Assembly (NCBI GenBank): GCA_019321725.1
Contig: CM033115.1
Coordinates: forward strand, 19,478,673 to 19,542,672
Direction of reading: 5' to 3'
DNA length: 64,000 nt
Source: Paulownia fortunei
Taxonomy: Eukaryota > Streptophyta > Magnoliopsida > Lamiales > Paulowniaceae
Made by a program: the position numbers and the translations under genes. Below the pieces are notes generated by a model that was not told where the DNA came from, did not search any database, and saw nothing but the letters and a program-made list of their open reading frames with translations. Positions 19,546 through 31,985 of the stretch are shown here, one piece after another (position 1 is the first letter of the stretch; each line of letters starts with the position of its first letter).

Positions 19546-20129
19546 GTTGAAAAACTCTCTTCCCTTTTTCTGAAAAAATAAAATAAAAATAATGATGTAT
19601 ATCTTCTTAATCACCTTCTCTCCTAATTTTGACAAAAGCAATACATTTTATTATACTTGGTAACATTTAACAAGTTAATATTTAGGGTTAATTACCAAAA
19701 TTATTCCTAAGGTTGACCTATTTACAGAAAATATTTTTCTAAATTATAAATTACAAATACTCTTTTGCAAATCGCACCAGGGATACAACTAAAAAAATCA
19801 TCAGGATTGATTTTTGTGATCAACCCTAATATCTACTATCATAACAAACGGACTTCTTTTCATATCAAGAAGGGATTAAAAAAAAGCTGAAGAATTAACC
19901 AGACATGAATCATTATACACTTCTAAAAAGGAGAATAAAATTATTGAAAATCATAAGCAAGAAAAGCTTCATTCATTAAAAATGGATGGAAGACAAGAAA
20001 TTGAATGGACATATCAATATCGTAAATCTCCTTTCACCACAATCTAGACACACAGGTGGAAATTGCAAAGAGCTGTCAAAATCTAATAAAGCCCTTTTTG
20101 CACCTGAATTCACATTCAAGCTTCAGATT

Positions 20130-20292
20130 ATTTCCAAAACTTTATCCAATAATTCATTCGCTTTAGGAGATCCCTCCAGCTGGAAAAATGGTTTGTTATC
20201 ATATGCAAGATTGATGATGGTGTCTGGGGATAGCCCAATAAATATATAATCTCATTGGTTCGTACTTCCCAGAATTTTTTGATGTGATCCTT
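20130..20292 (-). pseudogene. Frameshifted coding-like remnant, unidentified
   Basis: Read on the minus strand, one frame gives KDHIKKFWEVRTNEI and, after a +1 shift, the next gives GLSPDTIINLAYDNKPFFQ followed by LEGSPKANELLDKVLEII and a stop. The composition is protein-like (balanced charged and hydrophobic residues, few low-complexity runs) where surrounding frames are not. I do not recognise the family. It could be chance; low confidence. Confidence 0.25.
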
Positions 20293-23200
20293 AAAATCAT
20301 GTAATTTTTATCTCCACCACAAATATTTTTGATTTTTTTGCACACATGAACATCACTTAGATTCCTTTATTTTCCTCTTTTGATAGTTCTATCATAATGA
20401 ATGGTTACTATCAAGAGACAAACTTCGTCGTACGTTTACAACATTAAAGCATATTTCCCATCAATTTTTTTGTTTTTGTTTTTATATTTGATTAATTCTA
20501 CTTTTTTGTCTTTTTTATTTCTCAATAGCTATCCCATCCTCTCTTTGGTCGTGCCTGTAAGATAACATCGTCGGAGGGAAAAAGTACAAAATTTTTGAGG
20601 TGCTTTGTGTTATATTTTGTTCCGTGATATGAACTCAGTCAAGTCGAAAGAGAAATAGATATCATAAATTTAATTAAATAAATGGCAACAATTTATGTAT
20701 CATAGTTGATATATAGTAGAGCAGAAACTCTATCAGAAAATAAATGCTATGACTTAAGAATACAAAAATGAATATATGATATAATTAGGAAGTCCAAAAG
20801 CGTCTTATTTTATTGTTTGGTCATGTAATCTTTAATGATTAAAAGCCTTAAACAATCGTTTTTGAAGACTTAATTGGATTGCATTTTGCTAGGAAATTAT
20901 TGTGCATGAAAGCAACTTGAATTTCAGCTAAATCCAAAAACAGCCGCAATTGGCAAGTTGTTGCTGCCTATGCATCCACCAATAGATTAGATATTGTGTG
21001 GTGGGACCTACAAGGCCCATAACGATACAATAAGAACCTAAATCTAGCACATCATTAGAGGAATTTTTTTTAATGTATATATATATATCCTATCACAAGA
21101 TTATATTGTTCCTTTTGGATTTTTATAAATATTTCTTTTTTTTAATTATACTATTCATTTGATTATTTTTTGGCTCTTGGATTTGTTTAATAAATTTAAC
21201 ATTTGACTTGATTGTGGGATAATTTTTTAGAAAACTTTCCCAACAATCAAACGGTTTAGAATCAATTACCTCACTCAATTATACTACCACATGAATATGG
21301 GATCTGACAAGCAAGTACAAGAATAAAAATCAAATAGTAAGATTTTCATGGACATGTTTGCTTATCCTTTTCTTTAAGTTCTTGAGAAGAATTGTCCCAG
21401 ATATATTGTTCTGTTGTGCATGATTAAACAGTGGGATTAATTAGACTATATGTGCGATCCAATAAATCTTTCATGATCCCTGGTTGTAATTTTTTAACTA
21501 GATTTAGGTACTAGAGAGTAATATATATATTTATATGTATGTTAAGTCGTGCTTTGTGAAGTATATTTAATCACATAGGCCAAACAAACCAAGAAAACTG
21601 CATCGGACAACTGATTACAGACCATTTCATGGAGATTTTCATTAGCTGAAATTGAAGACATACAAGAAATGGTTAATTATCTCTAAGGGACTGTGCACAT
21701 CACAGACAACATGGACAAAAACAACTTAAACATAGAACATAATAATAATTAAAAACTTTAGGCACAAAATGGTTTGTACTCCTCTATCCAGTATATATAT
21801 ATTTTATATATTTACATAAGTACAAATCCGCGCAAATATTAATATATATGTTATAGTGACGTAAATTAGATTTTTGAGCCAAAATATTTGGACCACAATT
21901 TGAGTATTTGGACCTTTTGTGTGAGTATAAGGAAGAGGTTTGTGAGCTTAGTTTAAGTATATCCGTATTATCTACCAGCATGAGTTTGTTATGAAGCACA
22001 CCCAAATAAGTGGGGCCGAGAATGGATATGACTAAAAGGGTTGACCTGATAACTGATAAGAATTGTCAATTAATGCTTATAAGAAAACCCTAGTCGTTCC
22101 TAATTTTATTTAATGTTGTATAATGAAAGACAGATTAAGTTCACTATAATTGATGCTTATCTTAAAAAAAGGTAATAGAATTCTTCTTTGATTCAATTAG
22201 GTTATTATTTTGGAGGCAGGTTTTATGATTTTCCACGTTTTATTATTCCAACCCTAATCCTTGTTTTGCATGTTTTTAGGAGGCCAACTGAAGGATTTGA
22301 TTATTAGAACTAGTTCTTCTTGATATGTATTTTTTAAATAAATATAGGTGCAATTATGAAGAGAAAAATGTTCATAAAGGTGACAGTGACAAACGTTATT
22401 TGCGAACTATTGTATTGCGTAGGGAAAAAAAAAAAAGTCTCTTTAAAAAGATAAAATTATTTTTTCTATTAGTGCTAGGAATTTCCACTTTTTTGTTAAT
22501 TTTTTTTATAATCTTTAAAATTTTAAAATTAAAAAAATGTTGTCGTGTCCGCTACGGGTCCAACACTCAATATGTTAGATTTTTCTTTTTTTTTTTTGGT
22601 TTATTTCTCGAATATGCCAAATGACTTGTTGGAGTCGTATCACCTGTGTTTGATCAAAATTTGTATTATAAGACGATGTGCTACAAGTTAAAGACCATGC
22701 GCTACAAGTTAAAGTGTTTGTCTTACCCTTCCAAATGGGATGCAAAAATTTTAGGTTTGGGGTAAGATTGAATTCTTTTTTAAGAACAATGATAAATATA
22801 TATATTTTTAACCATATTAATGAAAATTTTAGCAAAATTTTAAAATTTATTATATTTATACATGAAATTTGTTATAAATTTAAAGATTATATGTAAATAA
22901 ATTCAAAATTAATTAGAGTTTAGGGGAGCGGATGTCCTGTAAGTCTGTCCCCTAACTTTGGTTTATGTGAAATATCATACAATGACAATAGTACCAACTT
23001 TTCTTTTTGATTACATGATCAGTGGTATCCAAGGAGCTAGTAATGGTACCGAAGTATTGCTTAATTTACATTACTTTTTTGTCTCTCTTCTTCTTCTTCT
23101 TTTTTTTTCAATACTTTTTTTTCTTTTTTCTTTTTTCTTTGGCTTTCTTAAAATCAAATTAGATTTATCCTAGAACACTGTAATAAGTGTTTGAAGTATC

Positions 23201-23729
23201 CAACTTGAAATTTTAAGACAATCTGAAACTTATAAACTACCTTAGAAATCTGTATTTGTGGGACAATGCTTTTATTTAATTTCTCCAACACCTTTTCATA
23301 CATATAATCTGGGTACTTTTGGTAAACATTTTGCACCTGGTATCAATGAGATAGATGGAGGAAAATAGGGAATGGTAAGGTCAAAAGGGCCTTTCCTTTT
23401 TCTTTTCCCCCTTGCAACAGAAAAAGTGGAGTAGAATAACACTCAACTCAATTGGCTATGTTTAATAATATTTTGAAGATTTCTTTTTTCTTTTTCATTT
23501 TGTTTTAGGTAAAGAGAAGATGGCGAGAATGAGTGTAGTATATGGTTAATAGGGTAAAATGATGGCTCTAATAATATTTTGAAGTATCTAACCCCGAAAC
23601 TTCATGCTGTGGTTGTCCATGTATATGATCTCATAAAACCTACTTTGGAAGCCTGAATTATCTACAACATCTTTATATTTTTCGAAAAATTAAAATTCTG
23701 TCAAACTCTTAATTTTAATTCTATTAAGT

Positions 23730-24350
23730 TCCATTTGGATTGAAGGATTTAAATTTGAGAAAATAATTTAGGGGAATGATTTCAAATAACTTTGTATAAG
23801 ATAAGTTTGAAATCCACTATAATAACTTAAAAAATAGCTCAAAATAGGAGCTAAGGATTTAAAATCCATTTTTCTCATGAGATTATCAAAATATGGTCAA
23901 TAGATTTGTTATTATGGATTTGAAACTTTCCATCAATTCAAATGTAGATAATAAATTCATTGATATTGTTTGGATAATCTCATGATATAATAAATTTTAA
24001 ATTCTTAAACTCATATTTTAAATTATTTTTTGAAACCATTATGATAAATTTCAAATTCATCTTATATAAGGTTGTATTTGGATTGGATGATTTAGATTTG
24101 GAAGAAAGATTTCAAATGACTCAAATTTGAAACTTACCACAATAATTCACAAAATAGCTCAAAATAAAAGTTCAATAATTTGAAATTCATTATATTAAAA
24201 GATTATTCAAACAAGTTCAATGAATTTGTTGTTATGAATTTTAAATTTTTAGTTTTAAATACATCAATTTAAATGAAAATTAAAGTAATTTGAAATCATT
24301 TTCTCAAATCCTCCGTCAAATCCAAAATTTTCTATCCAAACACAATTATA
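23730..24350. mobile_element. Compound MITE-like inverted-repeat element
   Basis: The left end (TTTGGATTGAAGGATTTAAA) is mirrored at 24290-24350, whose reverse complement reads GTTTGGATAGAAAATTTTGG followed by the same GATTTGAGAAAATGATTTCAA. A second left-end-like sequence occurs inside at about 24068, and the left half alone folds back on itself (TATAAGATAAGTTTGAAATC against 24010-24066). This looks like two tandem or nested copies of one non-autonomous DNA element. No transposase frame is present. Confidence 0.65.
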
Positions 24351-24825
24351 AAGTTCATTTGGTTGATTGTGTTAGATCAATTATGATTCTTTATTCTAAA
24401 TTCGTATTTCATTTTCTATTTCATTTCACAGATAAACTTCAAATATATAAAATATTTCTTTTAAATAAATACTTGATTATGAATCAAGTACACTGTGCAC
24501 ATGTGAATTAAAATATATAACTAAACACAAATTAAAATGGATAATTCAAAATGTTATTCATTAAGATAATGTAAGGGTGTGACGGATAATAATCAGTTCA
24601 TACTTTGTTTGGTTGTGCATTTTTACTATGAAAAACAACATGGTTGCTCCCACTTTCGATTTAAGATTACTTTTTAGAAAAAATTAAGCAAGGATAATAA
24701 TTAATATTTTTGACTTAATAGCCTGAAAATCTTGATTTCATGGTTTATAACTTTATATGTATGTTAATTACATATTTGTGTCACTTTAATTTCTGTCTAT
24801 CAATCCCTATAAGAAAACCCATAAC

Positions 24826-24847
24826 CCACTGTCCCACTGTCCCACTG
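24826..24847. repeat. CCCACTGT tandem triplet
   Basis: Three near-perfect direct copies of the 8-mer CCCACTGT lie head to tail. Probably replication slippage. Confidence 0.6.
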
Positions 24848-25211
24848 GAATCTTTCCTTTCTTAAGCCTGCAAAATTATAGCTAATTAATATTTCCAAGG
24901 TGGATGTCAATTTTGTTTGGTGTTGCCAGTTGAGCAGACAGAATATATGTGATTCTTTTGAGTGTTTGTGAAATTGAGAATCAAAATTGGGAAACCTTTG
25001 AAATTACTATATCATGTTCGATGTACATCTGATAAAGAGAATTATCAAAGATTGATTGACTTGTATGGGGTGCATCATTATTGGGATTGGAACCCCAGGA
25101 TATTCTGTTTCCTTGCTGTGTCTGCTAGGAAATTGTGAGGAAACCTTTCAACTTCATTTATTCACCAATTTCTAACATATTACCAAAGTTTTTTTCGATT
25201 AAATTAAAAGT

Positions 25212-25355
25212 AAAATTTTATTTTTATTTTTATTTTTATTTTTATTTTTTTAAGAAGGATACTAATTGATTTTTTAATTTTCCTGCACATGATTCGAATT
25301 TACGACTAAAGAGATTGCAGGTGCAACGTGCTTACCAACAAACTAATTTTGCTCG
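25212..25355 (-). mobile_element. SINE-like remnant: tRNA-like head and (AAAAAT)n tail
   Basis: On the minus strand a box A-like TTAGTTGGTAAGC is followed about 35 bases on by a box B-like AATTCGAATC, then by an A-rich tail of (AAAAAT)n repeats at 25215-25250. That order (pol III promoter, short body, A-rich tail) is the plan of a plant tRNA-derived SINE. The body is degenerate and I saw no target-site duplication. Confidence 0.4.
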
Positions 25356-25718
25356 TCTAAATTAAAGATAAATTAAATCAACATCCAATTCAAATATAAG
25401 TTTTTCATCCATTCATAGTAAGCGCGTTTAATATTTTCTGTTTAATGTTGAATTCCATATTATATGAAAAGAGATATTTAATTGTTTTATGAATAAATCC
25501 CACGCAAGGAAAAGAGACAACCTGAGCATTAGGGACTAGTGACTACAACAATTTTTGAATTCAATGTAATAAAACATGCTAAGTACATGAACTCACAATA
25601 TTTTATGTACATTCACTTTACTATATAGAATTAACAATAATATCTCCTCTATTGTTAAGTTAAAAAAATAAAGTGAGGGCAAACGCATAGTGTTTGAAGC
25701 TCAATTAAAAAAATGTAG

Positions 25719-26050
25719 AGCCTCTTTGGTTACATTTTCATATAGAATCTTTTTATTTTTTAATATTTGAAATTTTAAAAATAAATTTGATATACTTATT
25801 TTCGTTAAAAATATAATTTATTTTTCAATATTCATTTTCAATTCTACTAATATTTCCGCATGTATTAAATTCATTTTCAAACATACTAAAATTTTATGTT
25901 TGTCATGCATAAAATACATAAAATAAATATATTTTATTTTAAAAAATATATAATTTATATGAAAATATAAATAATCCAAATATATTTTATTTTTACATAA
26001 AAAAAATTAATAAAAATATTTTTAATTTTGAAAATAAAACCCAAACGATA
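25719..26050. mobile_element. MITE-like element, family C copy 1
   Basis: The ends are inverted: the left begins CCTCTTTGGTTACATTTTCA, the right, reverse-complemented, reads ATCGTTTGGGTTTTATTTTC. The interior is almost pure AT with no ORF. A similar element lies at 41270-41634. Confidence 0.5.
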
Positions 26051-26689
26051 TCATAAATTCTCAAAAAGTTTAAAAAAAATGTGTATTTATTTAGACCGAA
26101 AATATGGTGATATGATGTTTTGTGTCAAGAATAAAGATATGAAATGACACAAGGCTGTAGCACTTCCAGATTGAAAATCTATGCACACTCTATAGAATAT
26201 ATACACTAGCTAGTCCCTTAGCATATGGGATAAAATCTATGGGGATCATAAGAAATCTGACAAACGATATGCACTCAAATATCTTCGGGCAAAGTTTGTT
26301 GAATACGAGTTCTTTGGTGTAGCACTCGTCCATGTGTGGATATTTGTAGGCCATCTGAGGTTCGTAATGAAGCCTACATGATTTAATAGTTATACATGTA
26401 CAAACAAGTTCTACTTTATCAAATGCAACGTGATAATAATTGTACGTATTTGGCTTGTCATTTTTCGACAAGTACGGGGTTAGAGCCCTGATTATTCTCC
26501 CTGTTTGTAAATTTATGATTTTCCGTTCCATTCTATTTCATTTTGACCGAGGGTTCGTTTCATCCTTCTTTATAGTGTTAATATTTTATTTGATTGAGGT
26601 AATTTGTGCATCACAAAATCAAGTAAAGTTGCAAATAATACTACCACGACTAGGATTTGCATAATCGAATTAACGACTAAACTGATATT

Positions 26690-27115
26690 CCTACTGATCA
26701 GTGGTTCAAGAAGTTGGATTGATTCAACCGGCGATCCAATCGATCCAATGAAAAGTGATTATATTTTTTTATTATATTATGTAAAGAGATAATATAATAG
26801 ATTAATTATTTATATTAAATTTTAAAGATAAAAAAAGATAAATAATCAACTAAAAAATACATTTAATAAAGTTTAAAATTTAAATAACCACATATATAAA
26901 ATCAAATATCAAGTTTAAAATTTAAATTTTCTAAAAACAATATCAAACAATACAAAAAAAATAACAAAATCGGTTATTGGCTGATTTTTTACCGATTTTG
27001 ATCGGTTCAACCTCATTTTTTTATTTTTGGTAGCTAATTGGGTCCGATCGATCATCAATTCTCGATTGAACCGATCAATTAAAATTCGATTCGATTCTGA
27101 AAATATTGACCACAA
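26690..27115. mobile_element. Dispersed AT-rich repeat with 'GGTT(C/G)GATTGATTCAA' ends, family D copy 1
   Basis: The left end TTGGATTGATTCAACCGGCG and the right end (CTCGATTGAACCGATCAATT) are inverted relatives, typical of small plant DNA elements ending in ACCGGTT-like motifs. The interior matches 51250-51663 over its length, including GATTATATTTTTTTATTATA and AAATAACCACAT. The inner right part contains GGTTATTGGCTGATTTTTT. Confidence 0.6.
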
Positions 27116-27485
27116 CCAAGTTCAAAGACTTCAAAAACTAGTTGGTTTCTCATAAATAGAAACACCTAAAATACAAAATAATTGAGTTTTTCTAAACTCA
27201 AACCCTCCAATTTGTTGTCCGGGAACAGATTTAATATGTGAATGTAAGTAATAAGTTAGTTTGTCAAGGGCAAATCCCAAGGTGAATATCATAGTATGGA
27301 CGAGATGACTTGTCTTTTAGCTGAGTCGAAGAGATGGACTAATAGAGAATGTATATGTGCACAAATACTCCAAATATTAATTTTAACCCGAGTGAAACAC
27401 TGAAAAATACGCCCAAAGTAGTAGATACCACTGGAATGCAATACCAAAAAAGAAGCTCGTAGCTAAGGATCATAGAAAAAATTCT

Positions 27486-27513
27486 CTTCTCTCTCTCTCA
27501 CACACACACACTC
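27486..27513. repeat. Compound microsatellite (CT)n(CA)n
   Basis: A CT run passes directly into a CA run. Ordinary dinucleotide microsatellite. Confidence 0.85.
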
Positions 27514-28531
27514 AACAACGCACCCACGGGCACAGATGTGACCCATCAAGATCCATCAACAAACACATCTTGGCCAAATTCAAGAATGCAAATAATGTGT
27601 CAGCCTAATGAGCCTTATAATGACAGAAGGCCAGAGAAATTGGATTGGAAAAGATAGCCATCTCTAACTCTCAACCAGAGAAATCTGTCAAGTTCTTAAC
27701 TATAATAAAGCTTACCAGACATGTCCATTCATGCTTTCAAATGACAAGAAGGTCAATATGTTCAATAAAAAGGTTGTGGATGCTCCACGACAGACTCTCT
27801 CGTGTTTCACCTGGGAAACATGCTGTGCTGTCAAAACGTGGTGCTTTCGCTACAGACCAGTAGTGTAAAGCCTTTGTCCATGTCCCCCAGTAATGGCAAA
27901 GCATCAGTTTGTGTTTGGTACAAGGAAAAAATTGGTGTGAGGGAATGAAGGTGGATTTTTCCCTTGATTGATGAATTGGGATACTTGAGAGAAATGCGAT
28001 ATGGGATTGGAAAGTTCACTATTAACAAATGTTAACCTCTTGTTAAACTCCAGTGATGAAGACAAAGGAGTATATTGATGCAGTATCCATTCCCATGGGT
28101 AAACGGACGTAAGATAGTTTTTAAGGATTTAACTCATGTTCAGATGTTGAGTTCTCGTAAGTGATACAGATAGACTTCAGAGGCGTCAGCTTAAAATTTT
28201 TCAATATGGAGAAGCAGTAAACACTTTGCAAATCATTAATATGTAAGTGAATGAAATACATTTGAAATAAAATGAAGGGAGTATTTATAATGGTTACTTG
28301 TGGAATTTGAACCTGTTAAGTTGTCTTTCTGCTTTTGGACTCAAGTTAATATTTTGGCAGCAAACTAAAATATGCCCATCATATATACTAAAGGGTGAAA
28401 TGATAATTTTCTCTCAAATTACAAAAATTCCTTAAAATGATAATGGGTAAATAAGGAAAAGATATTTGAAGCCTAGCACAAATTCACTAATTAAGGTATA
28501 GCACAATATTTATTTCTACCTCTCTAAGTAA

Positions 28532-28926
28532 GAGGGTGTTTGGTTAAGTTTACTTGAAACATCTTATAAATTGTTACATCTTATAAGATGTTTTTAAAAT
28601 TTATAAAATATTAGATTTTATTTTAAAAATAAGTTGTTGAAATATTTAGATAAAATAAGATCACGGAGCTTTTAACATGTTAGTAATGACAATTTTGTAA
28701 TTAAAATTATCAAAATTGAAGGAATTTAATAAAATAAGATCTTATGTTGAAAATAAGATGAGTGGAGAGATTTTTTTAAAAGGTTTATAACTTTCAAACA
28801 ATTTTTTTTTTAATCTTATAAGCTCTTTTAAAAAAACAAAAATCAAATAATTTTTGACACCTTATAAACTTTTAAACAACTTTTAAGATATTTTGAAAAT
28901 TTTATAAAATCAAGCAAACACCCTTT
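28532..28926. mobile_element. MITE-like element, family B copy 1
   Basis: Terminal inverted repeats: left GAGGGTGTTTGGTTAAGTTT, right (reverse complement) TTAAAGGGTGTTTGCTTGAT. The inside is rich in ATCTTATAAGATG-type palindromes and has no ORF. The GGGTGTTTGG terminus is typical of small plant hAT- or Mutator-like non-autonomous elements. Confidence 0.65.
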
Positions 28927-29149
28927 AAGTCTAAAATCCCTTATCATTCTAATCATTTGGTAAGTTCTCTAAATATTTTCTCGAATTTTAAGATTTCTGT
29001 CTCAAACAAAGCTATATTTAGTTATGTTTTGAGTATTTTGTATATTTAAGCCGAAACCTAGTTGTCCTATATCTACATAACATGAAATATCCAACTATTG
29101 AGCCTTTTGTGTTTTTAAAATATACCAAAAACGGCAAAGGATTAACTGA

Positions 29150-29425
29150 AACTTATTGCCTTCCAAAAATTGCTCGCTCCAAAAGGTGGTAGATTGTAGT
29201 TTGGCTCATGGCTTTCCACCAACACGTCACAAATTTGAATCCTCTAATGTACGTTTGGATTAATAGATTTAAAGTTAGAGATTTCAATTTTATAATAACA
29301 AATTTATTAAATTTATTTGAATAATCTCATAATATAATAAATTTTAAATTGTTAAATTCTTATTTTAAGTTATTTTTTGAGTTATTCAAGTAAATTTCAA
29401 ATATATTTTATAGGAGCGAAATTTA
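29150..29425. mobile_element. SINE-like fragment followed by a partial family A element
   Basis: From 29190 a box A-like TAGTTTGGCTCATGG and box B-like AAATTTGAATCCTC suggest a SINE scrap. From about 29250 the sequence (ACGTTTGGATTAATAGATTT, then AATAATCTCATAATATAATA) matches the element at 23730-24350, notably 23970-24045. Only one end is clear. Confidence 0.45.
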
Positions 29426-30079
29426 TTTTAAGGAGATTTGTTTCGACATATCTCACTTTATTCTAGTTTCAAATTAAATAACCTTTCGACAATAACAATA
29501 GTAATAATTAAATGATAAAATGAGTAAAACATAAAAAGTAATTAGAGTTTCTTCTCAATATGGTTATTAAATTTTCATTGTGTAATTTTATACTGGCATT
29601 ATAATGTGGTTATGATCAAGGCTAAAATTGTTTCAATTGGTGCCCAAGACTGTATTTCTCAATCCACGTTAGCTTAGTGCAAATGAAAAATTGGGCACCA
29701 AAATTCTTGTGTTTGTATAAACGGCATTTTTATAATGCATATTTTGGCCGAGATTCAAAATTATGAACCATATTTGCTTAAATTGCATAAAAAAATAAAT
29801 GAAATATATAGATACTTACTCAATATGAAATGAAATTTGAAATTTAATTCACATTCATTAAAATTAAAATACACAGATTGATTGTATTTTGAGGGATGGC
29901 TGGAAGGGATACAATTGAAAAGGAAAAGAAAATAAATAGAAAAAAATTAATGTCTCATAAAGACTATCCCAAGCATATATGCTATCGCCAAAATTCTATT
30001 TTGAGGAAGCTTTTCAAGTGTAATCAATGCTTTTTCCTTGATCACAATTGATTTTTTGTTTTAGAGAAATAATTAAAAT

Positions 30080-30451
30080 GATGTTTGGCTGAGTTTATGA
30101 TATCTTTAAAATATTTTTATGAAATATTTATGAAATTATGGGAAGTAGAGTGTTTGGAAAAAAATTATAGGATGAGGTTATAAGCTCCAAAATAAAATTT
30201 TAGGATTTTAAGAGCTTCTTAAAAAAAGGTAAAGAGTTCTTAATTTTAATTTTTAAAATTTTATCAAATTCCTTTAGTTTGACTATATAATTTTAAAAAA
30301 AAAATATTACTAATATCTTATAAGTTTTATGATTTAATTTTCATTCAAATACTTTAAGATCATTTTTTTAAAATAAAATCTTATACATTTTATGAACTCA
30401 TATTTTATAAGATGTAGGAATTATTTTAAATAAATTTAGCCGAAAACCATC
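30080..30451. mobile_element. MITE-like element, family B copy 2
   Basis: Left end GATGTTTGGCTGAGTTTATG; right end, reverse-complemented, GATGGTTTTCGGCTAAATTT. The interior shares ATCTTATAAGTTTTATGAT-type blocks with copies 1 and 3. No ORF. Confidence 0.55.
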
Positions 30452-30618
30452 TTTATGCATCATTACAATAAAGTATCAATAGACTAATTAAAAATCAACA
30501 AATTATTACTATAAGGATAAAAAAATATTTATATTTTTTTGTTGGATTAAGGAGGAAGACCTTTTTAGTTTTGAAATCTCAATTTACACTAAAACTAGGC
30601 TTCATTGGCGTCACACCT

Positions 30619-30886
30619 GAGGGTGTTTATGTGACTTTATAAATTTAATAAAATATTTTATACAATTTATAGAGTATAAGATCTTATAAGTTTTTTTAAA
30701 AAATTATAAAGAGTTTCTTACTTATTTATCGTAATTTATAAAATTATCATTATTAATATTTTATAAGTTTTGTAATCTTATTTTATTCAATATTGAACTT
30801 GTTTTTAAATAAATTTAATATTTATAAAATGAAAAATATTTTATAAAATAAAACATTTTAAATGAACTTCAACCAAACACACTCTA
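30619..30886. mobile_element. MITE-like element, family B copy 3
   Basis: Left end GAGGGTGTTTATGTGACTTT; right end, reverse-complemented, TAGAGTGTGTTTGGTTGAAG. The interior (ATTTTATAAGTTTTGTAATC) resembles copy 2. Three relatives within 2.4 kb point to local accumulation. Confidence 0.6.
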
Positions 30887-31679
30887 AGATTTGAATTATT
30901 GGTCACCGAAAAAATGAATAGAAGAAAATATGTGTAATGTGAATTTTGTTATCTGCATAATTTAACAAATAAAAAAAATAGTATAAATAAAATTTTATTG
31001 AATTTGATGAAAATATGTAAATATAAATTTTTGTTGATCATTTGATTCTTCTTTTCAAGAACATTATTTTTATAAATTTGGTAATTTTTTGATGTAATTT
31101 ATCATCCGATCTCCTTCAAAGTTGAATTAATTTTAAATAACATTAATTTGATAGTATAACAACTTAATTCCAAATTAAACGCTATGATTTGATTAGTTCT
31201 GCGACGAATGTCTTGATTTTGACTTTGAACACCGTGAATCTATTTGTATTTGATTTGAATTTATTGTCTTAATGACAAAATATGATTTGAATTAGCAAAA
31301 TATTGATATTCACTTTCATAATTTTCAAAATACGATCTTTATTGTCAAAATATAATAATTTGATATATGGTAATATTTAACTCTATCTATTAAAAATTTT
31401 ATTTAATTTTAGAATTCAATGATATTTAAAAAATAAAAAAAATATATTACACATATTAATACATAATTGATTATAAATATTTTATGTCTATAACATACGA
31501 TATTGTAGATACTACTCATAATATTTATATATTTGATATAAATTTATTATTTAAATATTTAATATTTTTATAAAATAAAATATTTAACTTTCGCTCATAT
31601 ATTAAATGTAACGTTTCCTAGATATTAAAATAAGATGGATGGGCACAAAAGAACACCTAGAAAATGGACCACTAAAATA

Positions 31680-31985
31680 TCGAAACGCGTCGTTCAGCTC
31701 ACATTCAATTGTGGCAATCACCTAACCTGACGTTGTATGTGATTACGCCTGCTCCCCGCAAAATCACAACCTTATGGTTCACATTCAGGGTGGGGGGCCC
31801 ATGGTTGAAACTCTGGATTATTCCACGTGTGCCCGGTTCCGCACAATCATGCAAAATGGTGGGCTCCAGAGAATCTTGTATGTGCTACCGCCGAAGATCG
31901 ACCCGATTCGGATGGGTGGAGATCCGACTGGTGACCTTTAACTTTATGGCTCCGCCGCATCCAGTGGGCCAACCTCTTCGGTAAA
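31680..31985. other. Isolated GC- and CpG-rich island in AT-rich spacer
   Basis: For about 300 bases the base composition changes sharply, with a dozen or more CpG sites. It contains GGGGCCCATGG, GTGGGCTCC and AGTGGGCC (TCP/site II-type motifs) and a CCACGTGT G-box. A plus-strand frame from 31709 to 31984 stays open for 91 codons, but its translation matches nothing I know and may be open only because the segment is GC-rich. It could be a promoter or first-exon relic, a transposon piece or a conserved non-coding element. It lies about 2.5 kb before CYP707A, the same strand if it is read +. Confidence 0.5.

Larger units (their letters stand above)
18532..23700. other. Gene-poor spacer with simple repeats
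   Basis: After the COQ10 3' UTR the DNA is AT-rich and stop-rich. It contains an (TTTTTG)n run near 19280, a G run at 19386-19403, a short hairpin at 19511-19545 and a frameshifted coding-like remnant on the minus strand near 20.2 kb. I see no intact gene. Confidence 0.5.

Noticed and set aside
26190..26531. 113-codon minus-strand frame in spacer
   Set aside because: No recognisable motif, AT-rich codons, no promoter or splice context; a frame of this length can arise by chance in the spacer.
27645..27863. 72-codon frame near the (CT)n(CA)n repeat
   Set aside because: No homology I can name in either strand and no splice partner; composition alone is not enough.
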